Source: JBCDJG01 sp038748065
GTDB taxonomy: Bacteria > Pseudomonadota > Gammaproteobacteria > Pseudomonadales > Halieaceae
Direction of reading: 5' to 3'
Assembly (NCBI GenBank): GCA_038748065.1
Contig: JBCDJG010000047.1
Location: 1-40,460, forward strand
Length of the DNA stretch: 40,460 nt
The position numbers were made by a program, and so were the translations under genes. This document shows positions 32,978 through 40,460 of this stretch, in pieces. The notes under the pieces are model-generated. The model saw only the letters and a list, made by a program, of their open reading frames with translations, ran no database searches and was not told the DNA's origin. Each line of letters starts with the position of its first letter. The stretch's first letter is position 1.

Positions 32978-34459
32978 ATGCCCTTCGCCGCACTCTCGCT
33001 GCTATCACCCGTCAAGCCTCTTGGGCTTGCACCAGTCATACCACCCAGGCTTGGCGCGCTGTGCCTCAGCCTGTGTTGCCTGCTGGCAGGCTGTGGTGAG
33101 TCGGACAGCCTGCAACGGGTGATCGCCGAGGGTGAATTGCGCGTGGTGACGCGAAACAGCCCGACGACCTACTACTTCGACAAGGCCGGCCCGGTCGGTT
33201 ATGAATATGAATTGGCAAGCAGGCTGGCGGATGAATTGGGCGTCAGCCTGGACATCAGGCCGGTTTATCACCTCGACGATTTGTTCACAGCGCTGCGCCG
33301 CGGGGAAGCCGATCTCGCCGCCGCAGGCCTCACACTGACCGGGCAGCGTCAGGCCGCTTACGATCACACGCAGGCCTATGACACACTGCGCCCGCAGGTC
33401 ATCTATCGCACCGGGCAGCGGCGTCCACGCGCCGTGGACCAGATTCAAACGATGAAGATCGTCGTTCTCGAAGGCAGCAGCCATGCGCAATCGCTGCAAG
33501 CTTTGCGCTCGGGGGGCCTCACAGAGCTGGCGTGGGAGGAGATTCCTGAAGCTGACTCCATGGAACTGCTGGAAATGGTCGACAGCGGGGAGGCAGAGCT
33601 CGCTATTCTCGACTCCAACGAGTTCTCCGTCCAACAGAGCCTGTATCCGCGACTGAAGGTCGCCTTCGAACTGGGGTCCGAGCAGGACATGGTCTGGTAC
33701 CTGCCACAGGGTTCGAGCAGCCTTACAGAACTGGCCAACGATTTTATCAGTCGCCTTGATGATAGCGGCGATCTGGAGCGACTGCGGGAGTTACACTTCG
33801 GACACGCGGCCGGTGTCACACGGATCGGCTCTCATACGTTTACGCGCAACATGGCCAGCAAACTGCCCGAAGTCAGGCCAATGATCGAACAGGTCGCCGC
33901 CGAGTTTCAGCTTGATTGGCATCTGCTGGCCGCGGTGGCCTACCAGGAATCGCACTGGGACCCCACTGCCACATCACCCACGGGGGTGCGCGGGCTGATG
34001 ATGCTGACGCTACCCACCGCCCGTGAGCTAGGCATCAAAGATCGCCTCGATCCGCTGCAAAGCCTGCGCGGCGGCGCGCGCTATCTCAAGGATCTCAAGC
34101 GGCGCATGCCCGCAGATATTTATGAGCCGGACCGAACCTGGTTCACCCTCGCGGCCTACAATATCGGCCGGGGGCACCTGGAAGATGCGCGCGTGCTCAC
34201 CGAACGGCATGGCGGTGACCCGCACCTCTGGCAGGACGTCATGCAGTACCTGCCACTGCTGCAGAAAAGCAAATACCACTCGACCGCACGCTACGGCTAC
34301 GCCCGCGGCCGGGAGGCCGTGACCTACGTCCAGAACATTCGTCATTACGACACTATCCTGAAGTGGCAGGACCTGCCGGTTAACCAGCCGCTTCCGCCAC
34401 TGGACACGCAGCCCCTTTTACCGAAAGCCCTGCGCAGCCTGAGCCTGCAGGCGCTCTAG
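32978..34459 (+). CDS. mltF: Membrane-bound lytic transglycosylase F
   Basis: A 493-residue murein hydrolase. A long N-terminal signal ends in a lipobox LLAGC, giving an outer-membrane lipoprotein. Then comes an amino-acid-binding-protein-like regulatory domain (ELRVVTRNSPTTYYF through AFELGSEQDMVWYLP). The C-terminal SLT domain has its catalytic Glu in YQESHWDPTATSPTG, then RGLMMLTLPTA and AAYNIGRGH. It cleaves the glycan chain to 1,6-anhydro ends. The ATG at 32978 leaves a normal signal; an ATG at 32858 would add 40 arginine- and histidine-rich residues. The purL-mltF-tadA order is conserved in gammaproteobacteria. Confidence 0.93.
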   Translation: MPFAALSLLSPVKPLGLAPVIPPRLGALCLSLCCLLAGCGESDSLQRVIAEGELRVVTRNSPTTYYFDKAGPVGYEYELASRLADELGVSLDIRPVYHLDDLFTALRRGEADLAAAGLTLTGQRQAAYDHTQAYDTLRPQVIYRTGQRRPRAVDQIQTMKIVVLEGSSHAQSLQALRSGGLTELAWEEIPEADSMELLEMVDSGEAELAILDSNEFSVQQSLYPRLKVAFELGSEQDMVWYLPQGSSSLTELANDFISRLDDSGDLERLRELHFGHAAGVTRIGSHTFTRNMASKLPEVRPMIEQVAAEFQLDWHLLAAVAYQESHWDPTATSPTGVRGLMMLTLPTARELGIKDRLDPLQSLRGGARYLKDLKRRMPADIYEPDRTWFTLAAYNIGRGHLEDARVLTERHGGDPHLWQDVMQYLPLLQKSKYHSTARYGYARGREAVTYVQNIRHYDTILKWQDLPVNQPLPPLDTQPLLPKALRSLSLQAL

Positions 34460-34929
34460 CGCCGAGCCTTGAAAAAGGCCTTCAGACGGGCGCTGCTTTG
34501 CGCAGCTAATACGCCAGACTGGTAGGCCACCCGATGGTTATACCAGGACGCATCCAGCGCGGCACCGTTGCTGCGCACAACGCCCGCACGTGGCTCGTCC
34601 GCGCCGTACACCAGTAGCGCTATACGCGCATGCACCATGGCGCCGACGCACATGGTACAGGGCTCAAGTGTGACGTAGAGGGTCGCACCCGTTAAGCGAT
34701 AATTGCCCACGGCCGCTGCTGCAGCCCGCATGGCTTCAATCTCCGCATGGGCCGTCGGATCCTGCCCCGCGATGACGCGGTTGTGCCCCTCGCCCAGCAA
34801 ACGGCCTTCGCGCACGATCAAAGCACCCACCGGCACTTCACCCAGGGCAGCTGCCTCATCGGCCAAGGCCAGCGCGCGGCTCATCCAATGCTCGTGTTCG
34901 GCCTGAAGGCCCTGTTCCTGATCTGACAT
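34456..34929 (-). CDS. tadA: tRNA-specific adenosine deaminase
   Basis: A 157-residue zinc deaminase that converts A34 to inosine in tRNA-Arg(ACG). The zinc ligands are His61 with catalytic Glu63 (HAEIEAM), and Cys91 and Cys94 (EPCTMCVGAMVHARI). Length and motifs are standard. Its stop shares the CTAG (34456-34459) with the convergent mltF stop. Confidence 0.95.
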   Translation of the reverse strand: MSDQEQGLQAEHEHWMSRALALADEAAALGEVPVGALIVREGRLLGEGHNRVIAGQDPTAHAEIEAMRAAAAAVGNYRLTGATLYVTLEPCTMCVGAMVHARIALLVYGADEPRAGVVRSNGAALDASWYNHRVAYQSGVLAAQSSARLKAFFKARR

Positions 34930-35188
34930 ACCGCTGCCCAGCTTCGACTATCTGCGACCGTACCAGACTCGCTACGTCCCGCAAGCGCTACATTGATTTA
35001 CGTTTTGATGATGTGTTGATGTTCACCAGCGGCAATCATCATCTGCACGATGCCCAGTAAGGGCTCGCTGCTGAGACGCCTTTGAGGACTAAAGAAACTG
35101 CTTCAGGCAGCATCACTATTCCGGTATCATCCGCGCCCTTTGAGCCGCGGCTAATACGAGCCGGGCTCGCCCCAGGCCTTCGATACTC
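34930..35188. other. Divergent tadA-rhlE intergenic region
   Basis: These 259 bases carry promoters for both genes. A -10-like TATCAT (35125-35130; five of six) could serve the helicase with a leader of about 50 nt, but its -35 is weak. There is no strong Shine-Dalgarno before the helicase ATG. I see no RNA gene or clear riboswitch. Confidence 0.35.
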
Positions 35189-36505
35189 ATGACATTTGAC
35201 GAACTCGGACTTTCCGAGCCCCTGCTGCGCGCGATTGCCGACAAGGGCTATGTGGAGCCCTCCCCCATCCAGGCGGCAGCGATCGGCCCGGTGCTGGAGG
35301 GCCGCGACGTGATGGCTGCGGCCCAGACCGGAACCGGCAAAACCGCGGGCTTCACTTTGCCTATCCTGGATAGCCTATCGACGGGCCGCGCTGCCCGGCC
35401 CGGCCACTGTCGGACACTGGTCCTGACACCCACGCGCGAATTAGCCGCCCAGGTCGCTGAAAGCGTCGGCACCTATGGCAAGTATCTGACCCTGAACTCG
35501 GCCGTTGTGTTTGGCGGCGTCAACATCAATCCCCAGCTGCGCGCTTTGAAGCCAGGCGTCGACATTCTGGTCGCTACGCCGGGGCGCCTGCTAGACCTGC
35601 ATGGACAGGGCGCGATTCGCTTCGACGATATTGAGGTGCTGGTCCTGGATGAAGCAGACCGCATGCTGGATATGGGTTTTATTCACGATATTCGTCGCAT
35701 CTTGAAACTGCTCCCGCAGCGCCGCCAAAACCTGCTGTTTTCTGCCACTTTTGCTGACGAGATCCGGGGGCTGGCAAAGTCCATTCTCAGCGACCCGATA
35801 CAAGTTGAGGTGGCGCCCCCCAATGCAACAGCGGATACCGTGGAGCAGTGGATTCACCCCGTCGACAAAAAGCGAAAGAGCGCGCTGTTAAGCCATCTCG
35901 TCGAGGCAAATCAGTGGCTGCAGGTGCTGGTCTTCACGCGCACCAAGCACGGCGCCAATCGGCTGGCTCAGTACCTGGATAAACACGGCATCGAGGCAGC
36001 GGCTATCCATGGCAACAAAAGCCAAAGCGCGCGCACCAAAGCGCTGGCGGGTTTCAAGGCAGGCAAGGTCAGGGTGCTGGTCGCCACAGACATCGCCGCA
36101 CGCGGCTTGGACATTGCCCAGCTGCCGCAAGTCGTGAACTTCGATCTCCCGAACGTGCCGGAGGACTATGTGCATCGCATCGGCCGCACGGGTCGCGCGG
36201 GCGCCTCAGGGCGCGCTTACTCTCTGGTAGCCGCAGACGAAATCAAACAGCTAAATGCCATTCAACAGCTCATCGGGCGTCAGCTCGAGCGGGACTATAT
36301 CGCGGGTTTCGAGCCTGAACATGAGCTGCCCGACAACGCGCCCCTCCGGCGCAAGCCGGGCAAGCACAAGTCTTCAGGCGGCAAACACCACCATCGTCAA
36401 GGAGACGGCAATACGCACCGCGGGCGCGGTGCAGAAGGCCACAAGCCCGCTCGTCGGCGCCGCCGCAGACGTCGCGGCGGCCCAGCGGCCCAGGGAAACT
36501 CCTAG
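35189..36505 (+). CDS. rhlE: ATP-dependent RNA helicase, RhlE type
   Basis: A 438-residue DEAD-box helicase. The Q motif region is FDELGLSEPLLRAI with SPIQAAAI, motif I AAQTGTGKT (44-52), Ia PTRELAAQ, DEAD at 154-157, SAT (SATF), then RGLDIAQLPQVVNFDLP and HRIGRTGRAG. A basic tail (about 380-438), with His/Gly/Lys-rich sequence ending in a run of eight arginines, is RNA-binding in type. RhlE helicases act in ribosome maturation and RNA decay, often in the cold. It shares a CTAG stop (36502-36505) with the convergent oxidoreductase gene. Confidence 0.93.
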   Translation: MTFDELGLSEPLLRAIADKGYVEPSPIQAAAIGPVLEGRDVMAAAQTGTGKTAGFTLPILDSLSTGRAARPGHCRTLVLTPTRELAAQVAESVGTYGKYLTLNSAVVFGGVNINPQLRALKPGVDILVATPGRLLDLHGQGAIRFDDIEVLVLDEADRMLDMGFIHDIRRILKLLPQRRQNLLFSATFADEIRGLAKSILSDPIQVEVAPPNATADTVEQWIHPVDKKRKSALLSHLVEANQWLQVLVFTRTKHGANRLAQYLDKHGIEAAAIHGNKSQSARTKALAGFKAGKVRVLVATDIAARGLDIAQLPQVVNFDLPNVPEDYVHRIGRTGRAGASGRAYSLVAADEIKQLNAIQQLIGRQLERDYIAGFEPEHELPDNAPLRRKPGKHKSSGGKHHHRQGDGNTHRGRGAEGHKPARRRRRRRRGGPAAQGNS

Positions 36506-38751
36506 GCCGGGAGCGGCTCTATTCGCGCCGGCACGTACTTGTGATGCGGCGTGCCAGCGAATCTATCGCGGTCGTCCTGTGACGTGAGATCATTCGGCGC
36601 AACCCCGGTGCGAGAGCCATCGCTGTTATCGAGACCGAATCCGTTGGGCAGGGACACGTGTCCTTGCTGCATGCGGTCGGTAACTTCAACCCGGGCGATC
36701 GCTGTCCCGCCTCGCGTTGTGATACGCGCAACCCCGCCACTAGCAAGGCCCAATGACGCAGCGTCATCAGGACTAAGACGCAGTGAGCCTTCGGCATCTT
36801 TGCGGCGCCAGCCAGCGTCCCGATAAATCGTGTTAGCAGAATAATCGCGCCGCTCCCCTGCCATAAGCACAAAGGGGAAATCCTCGCTGGTGCCTCGCCG
36901 GGGGCCTGCCTCAAGTTGCGCAAGCTCCGCAAGCAGCACAGGAATTGTCAACTGGACTTTCCCATCCTGGGTGCCGATGCGCTGCCACGACTGGCCGGGC
37001 TCGTCCCGCGCGAAGACGACACCGGAATGCGCCGCGAGAATCGCATCGAACAGGGCGTCAGCCTGAGCGAAGGCGTCGCCGGTGAAGCCGGCGCGGGCGA
37101 CACTGCCTGGCTCTTTCATGGCCAGGCCCAGCGCCAGGGGCCAGAGCACTGCGCCTTCCGCTGCGCCCTTGGGCAAAGTCGGGCCCAGGGTCCGATAAAG
37201 CAGAACCGGCGCAATGCGTGCTATTGCGGCATCCTCCCCTATGGCCTCCATGAATCGCTGACGAAACGCGTCGCGACCCTGTGCCTCGAGAATGTCTCGC
37301 AGATCTTCCGCCAGCGCATCCGGGAATGCGCCCGCCGCCTCGACAAGCCGCGCGTGGATTTCAGCCTCCGGCAGGCTTTGACCCAGAGGTTCAAACAGTG
37401 GCTTGCGCAGGTGGAAGTAGTTGTCCGGGTTTTCGAAGTTGAAGAAGGTTGCCTCCCACTTCTCGTATTGGGTGGAAGCCGGCAGGATGTAGTCCGCCTC
37501 GCGTGCGGTCTCAGTCATGGCGATATCAATAACCACCACCAGGTCCAACGCGCGCAGCGCTTCGCGCATGCGCGATGTATCTGCCAGCGAGTGGACCGGG
37601 TTTGCGGCTTCTACCAGCATTGCGCGGTAGCGGTCGGGATGGTCCGTGAGGATTTCGTCCGCGATGACATTGCAGGGCACCAGCCCGCTGATAATGGGGG
37701 CACCAACCACCGGGCTCTTACGGGAGCTGCGACCGCTGCCGGCGATGCTCTGCAGTACGGCAATGGCGTACTGTCCACCGGGGTTGCCGAAGTGGCCACA
37801 GAGCACCCACACCAGCTTTTCCAGGTAGCTGATGAGCGTCGAGTGGTGATTCATCTGTACACCCAGATCTTCAAAAAAGGCCGCCCCTTTTGCTCGGGCG
37901 ATCGCCAGAACCGCGTCCTTCGCTTGCGCCACCGGCACGCCCGCGTGGGCACAATATTCCGCTACGGGAATGGACTGAAAGGCATCGAGCACGGGCTCCA
38001 GATCCTTGGCATGCTCAGCCAGCCAGGCTTCGTTGTAATGCGCTTCCTGCACCATCAAGCCCAGCATCGCCGCCAATAGCCAGGCGTCGGTCCCCGGCCG
38101 AACACGCAGGTGAATATCCGCCAACCTGGCGGTTTCTGTCACGACCGGATCAATCACGATCAGGGTACGGCTCGGGTCCTTGCTAAAGTCTCTGAGGTAA
38201 GCCCGCGCTCGCGGAATGCCGTGAGAGTGCCAGGGATTCTTGCCAAGAAAGAGCGCCACATCACAGTGCTCAAAGTCGCCCCGAACGTGGGTGGCAAACA
38301 TTTGTGAATTAACCCAGAACTCGCCGGTTTTTTCCTGCGCCAGCGCATTCGAACGGTAATGGCTGCCTAACACTGAGCGAGTCGCGCCGGAGTAGGCGCC
38401 CGGCAGATGGTTACCCTGCCCGCCGCCGCCATAGTAGAAAATCTTGTCGCCGCCGTGGGTCTCGCGAATCTCAATGAAGCGCTGCATGATCTCGCGGGTG
38501 GCGGTGTCCCAGTCTATGGCCTCAAAGCTGCCATCGGCGCGTCGTTTAAGCGGCGTGGTAACCCGGTCTTTGCCATTTTGGTAGAAGTTAAGACCGGAGG
38601 CTTTCTGGCAAAGGTAGCCCTCTGATGCCGGATGTGCTTCGTCACCCCGGATGCGAATGATCTCACGGCCACCCTCACCGCCGGTTTGGACCTTGATACC
38701 GCAGTTGCATTCGCACAGGATGCAGGCGCTCGACAGCCATTGCTCGCTCAT
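36502..38751 (-). CDS. Molybdopterin-dependent oxidoreductase (DMSO reductase family)
   Basis: A 749-residue single-chain molybdoenzyme. A [4Fe-4S] site near the N-terminus is C10-x2-C13-x3-C17-x30-C48 (SACILCECNCG, YLCQKA). The bis-MGD-binding core follows (about 60-600), with FYYGGGGQGNH, RARAYLRDF, TVVIDP-like LIVIDPVVTETARLADIHL and MVEAANP-like LVEAANPVHS. The C-terminal barrel has GERRDYSANTIYRD and LPNGFGLD. No Tat signal is seen, so it is probably cytoplasmic. No partner subunits lie nearby; the substrate is unknown. ATG 38751 has GGAGG six bases upstream; the 17-codon extension is unlikely. Confidence 0.86.
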   Translation of the reverse strand: MSEQWLSSACILCECNCGIKVQTGGEGGREIIRIRGDEAHPASEGYLCQKASGLNFYQNGKDRVTTPLKRRADGSFEAIDWDTATREIMQRFIEIRETHGGDKIFYYGGGGQGNHLPGAYSGATRSVLGSHYRSNALAQEKTGEFWVNSQMFATHVRGDFEHCDVALFLGKNPWHSHGIPRARAYLRDFSKDPSRTLIVIDPVVTETARLADIHLRVRPGTDAWLLAAMLGLMVQEAHYNEAWLAEHAKDLEPVLDAFQSIPVAEYCAHAGVPVAQAKDAVLAIARAKGAAFFEDLGVQMNHHSTLISYLEKLVWVLCGHFGNPGGQYAIAVLQSIAGSGRSSRKSPVVGAPIISGLVPCNVIADEILTDHPDRYRAMLVEAANPVHSLADTSRMREALRALDLVVVIDIAMTETAREADYILPASTQYEKWEATFFNFENPDNYFHLRKPLFEPLGQSLPEAEIHARLVEAAGAFPDALAEDLRDILEAQGRDAFRQRFMEAIGEDAAIARIAPVLLYRTLGPTLPKGAAEGAVLWPLALGLAMKEPGSVARAGFTGDAFAQADALFDAILAAHSGVVFARDEPGQSWQRIGTQDGKVQLTIPVLLAELAQLEAGPRRGTSEDFPFVLMAGERRDYSANTIYRDAGWRRKDAEGSLRLSPDDAASLGLASGGVARITTRGGTAIARVEVTDRMQQGHVSLPNGFGLDNSDGSRTGVAPNDLTSQDDRDRFAGTPHHKYVPARIEPLPA

Positions 38752-38762
38752 GGCTTTCCTCC

Positions 38763-38793
38763 AGGGGCTCTTTTTTCCTACAGCATAGCCCCT
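38763..38793. repeat. Inverted repeat in the oxidoreductase leader
   Basis: AGGGGCT (38763-38769) and AGCCCCT (38787-38793) are perfect inverted copies around 17 bp. One arm abuts the GGAGG ribosome site (38758-38762) of the molybdoenzyme gene. It could be an operator over the start region or a hairpin that masks the ribosome site. Confidence 0.5.
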
Positions 38794-38831
38794 TAGTTCC
38801 AAAAAGCAACCTTAACCGCGGGTGGTGGCGA

Positions 38832-40409
38832 TTATTCCCACTCGATCGTGGCAGGCGGTTTCGAGCTGATATCGTAGGTCACCCGGGAGATGCCGGGAAT
38901 CTCGTTGATAATGCGGTTGGACACGTGCTCCAGGAACTCATAGGGCAGGTGCGCCCAACGAGCGGTCATGAAGTCCACCGTTTCTACGGCGCGCAAGGCG
39001 ATCACATACTCGTAGCGCCGTGCGTCGCCAACCACGCCTACTGACTTCACTGGCAGGAACACGGCAAATGCCTGGGCGGTTTTGTGATACCAGTCCCAGT
39101 GGTGTAGTTCTTCAATGAAGATATTGTCTGCCACGCGCAACAAATCAGCGTATTCCTTTTTGACTTCACCGAGGATGCGCACGCCAAGCCCGGGGCCCGG
39201 GAAAGGATGTCGATAGACCATGTCGTAGGGCAGACCCAGTTCAAGCCCGATCTGCCGCACTTCGTCCTTGAACAACTCTCTGAGGGGCTCAACCAGTTCG
39301 AAGCTGAGATCGTCCGGCAGGCCGCCGACGTTGTGGTGCGATTTGATCACGTGGGCCTTGCCGGTTTTGGCACCCGCAGACTCAATAACGTCGGGGTAGA
39401 TAGTACCCTGAGCTAACCAGCGCACATCCTGAAGACGCGCAGCCTCTTCATCAAACACGTCGATAAAGGTGTTGCCAATAACCTTGCGCTTTGCCTCCGG
39501 GTCACTGACACCCTCCAGCTTGCTGAGAAAGAGCTTTTCCGCATCGGCGCGGATCACTTTGACGCCCATGTTGCGGGCGAACATATCCATAACCTGGTCG
39601 CCCTCGTGCAGGCGGAGCAGGCCGTTGTCAACGAATACGCAGGTTAGCTGTTCGCCAATGGCTCGATGCAGCAACGCTGCCACCACGGAGGAGTCAACGC
39701 CGCCGGATAGCCCAAGTAGCACCTTGTCTCCCCCTACCCGCTGCCGCACGCGGGCTATCGCATCCTCCACAATGTTGGCCGGTGTCCACAGGGGCTCACA
39801 GCCACAGAATTCCAGCACGAAGTGCTCGAAGATGCGCTTGCCCTGCAAGGTATGAGTGACTTCCGGATGGAACTGGATGCCGTAGAAGGGCTTATCCTTG
39901 TGCGCCATACCGGCGATCGGGCAGCTGTCTGTTTCCGCGGTGAGCGTAAAAGCATCGGGCAGTTCAACAACCTTATCGCCGTGGCTCATCCACACGTCCA
40001 GCAGCGCGTGGCCCTGCTCGTCAATGTGATCACGAATGTCACGGAACAGGCCGCCTTCGGCGGTCAAACGAATTTGGGCGTAGCCAAACTCGCTGGTATC
40101 CGAGGCCGCCACCTTGCCGCCAAACTGCTCGGCCATAGCCTGCATGCCGTAGCAGATGCCCAGCACAGGCACACCGATCTCGAACACGCAGTCAGGCGCG
40201 CGCGGCGAACGATCCTCGGCGACCGACTCTGGTCCACCCGAGAGGATGATGCCGCGGGGATCAAAATCGCGAATCTCTTCTTCGCTCATGTCCCAGGCGC
40301 GAATCTCACTGTAAACGCCGACCTCGCGGACACGGCGGGCGATTAATTGAGTGTACTGGGAGCCGAAGTCCAGGATCAGGACTTTCTGGGCATGAATATC
40401 CTGCGTCAT
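38832..40409 (-). CDS. guaA: GMP synthase (glutamine-hydrolysing)
   Basis: A 525-residue enzyme that amidates XMP to GMP. The N-terminal class I glutaminase (about 9-205) has its nucleophile in GICYGMQAM, with FHPEV for the His/Glu pair. The ATP pyrophosphatase domain has the P-loop LGLSGGVDSSV (about 230-240), and the C-terminal dimerisation domain ends KPPATIEWE. Its ATG overlaps the guaB stop by one base (TAATG). The molybdoenzyme gene follows 80 bp downstream. Confidence 0.97.
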   Translation of the reverse strand: MTQDIHAQKVLILDFGSQYTQLIARRVREVGVYSEIRAWDMSEEEIRDFDPRGIILSGGPESVAEDRSPRAPDCVFEIGVPVLGICYGMQAMAEQFGGKVAASDTSEFGYAQIRLTAEGGLFRDIRDHIDEQGHALLDVWMSHGDKVVELPDAFTLTAETDSCPIAGMAHKDKPFYGIQFHPEVTHTLQGKRIFEHFVLEFCGCEPLWTPANIVEDAIARVRQRVGGDKVLLGLSGGVDSSVVAALLHRAIGEQLTCVFVDNGLLRLHEGDQVMDMFARNMGVKVIRADAEKLFLSKLEGVSDPEAKRKVIGNTFIDVFDEEAARLQDVRWLAQGTIYPDVIESAGAKTGKAHVIKSHHNVGGLPDDLSFELVEPLRELFKDEVRQIGLELGLPYDMVYRHPFPGPGLGVRILGEVKKEYADLLRVADNIFIEELHHWDWYHKTAQAFAVFLPVKSVGVVGDARRYEYVIALRAVETVDFMTARWAHLPYEFLEHVSNRIINEIPGISRVTYDISSKPPATIEWE

Positions 40410-40460
40410 TAACGTACCGGGTAGTTGGGGGCTTCCTTGGTAATGGAGACATCGTGGACG
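40409..40460 (-). CDS. guaB: IMP dehydrogenase, C-terminal end only
   Basis: The last 16 codons and TAA of guaB enter the window on the minus strand: VHDVSITKEAPNYPVR, the typical IMPDH end. The rest lies beyond 40460. IMPDH makes XMP, the substrate of GuaA, and the TAATG overlap fits the usual guaBA operon. Confidence 0.9.
   Translation of the reverse strand, partial: VHDVSITKEAPNYPVR

Noticed and set aside
36916..38079. 387-codon plus-strand open frame
   Set aside because: It is antisense to the molybdoenzyme gene, which has cofactor motifs and a good ribosome site.

Overview
The window reads as chromosomal DNA of a free-living, GC-rich marine-type gammaproteobacterium, probably of the OM60/NOR5 (Halieaceae) kind. 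The signs are a P. aeruginosa-type FabY initiating ketoacyl synthase, the purL-mltF-tadA neighbourhood shared with E. coli, guaBA, secDF, a Pseudomonas-type RibB with a degenerate RibA half, and many CoA-ester genes. The organism assignment is inference. I see no phage, insertion sequence, CRISPR array or plasmid gene.

Layout: 65-289 carries tRNA-Asp and tRNA-Val on the minus strand behind a strong stable-RNA-type promoter. 290-892 has no convincing gene but holds a cluster of DnaA-box-like sequences beside AT-rich DNA. 893-4263 is a mixed set: LysE-type exporter, DUF3301 protein, TetR regulator, YbfF-like esterase and a lipoprotein. 4274-10365 (minus) is a six-gene run led by fabY: FkbM methyltransferase, YdjA-type nitroreductase, dienoyl-CoA isomerase-like crotonase, PpiC-type isomerase and HupE/UreJ membrane protein. 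A GlxA-type AraC regulator diverges from fabY, and its stop codon lies inside an array of 18-bp tandem repeats. A thiolase and ribB follow (11772-14071).

14072-22028 (minus) is the most interesting part. It is a nine-gene operon: two OB-fold proteins with degenerate zinc ribbons, two thiolase-fold proteins lacking the catalytic Cys and His, a FadD19-like acyl-CoA synthetase, an EchA19-like hydratase, a nitroreductase, a second crotonase and a glycosyltransferase-like protein. The set strongly recalls the mycobacterial cholesterol side-chain genes fadD19/echA19/Rv3521/ltp4/ltp3. Beyond a divergent gamma-glutamyltransferase there is a HsaC/BphC-type extradiol dioxygenase (24035-24934), another enzyme type of steroid ring degradation. 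I infer a sterol, bile-acid or similar branched-polycyclic catabolic locus.

24936-40460 is mostly housekeeping: an APH-fold kinase behind secD-secF, purL divergent from mltF, tadA, an RhlE-type helicase, a stand-alone molybdopterin oxidoreductase, guaA, and the last codons of guaB. Convergent genes are packed very tightly: three pairs share one CTAG as both stop codons, one pair abuts at TGATCA, and one pair is 1 bp apart.
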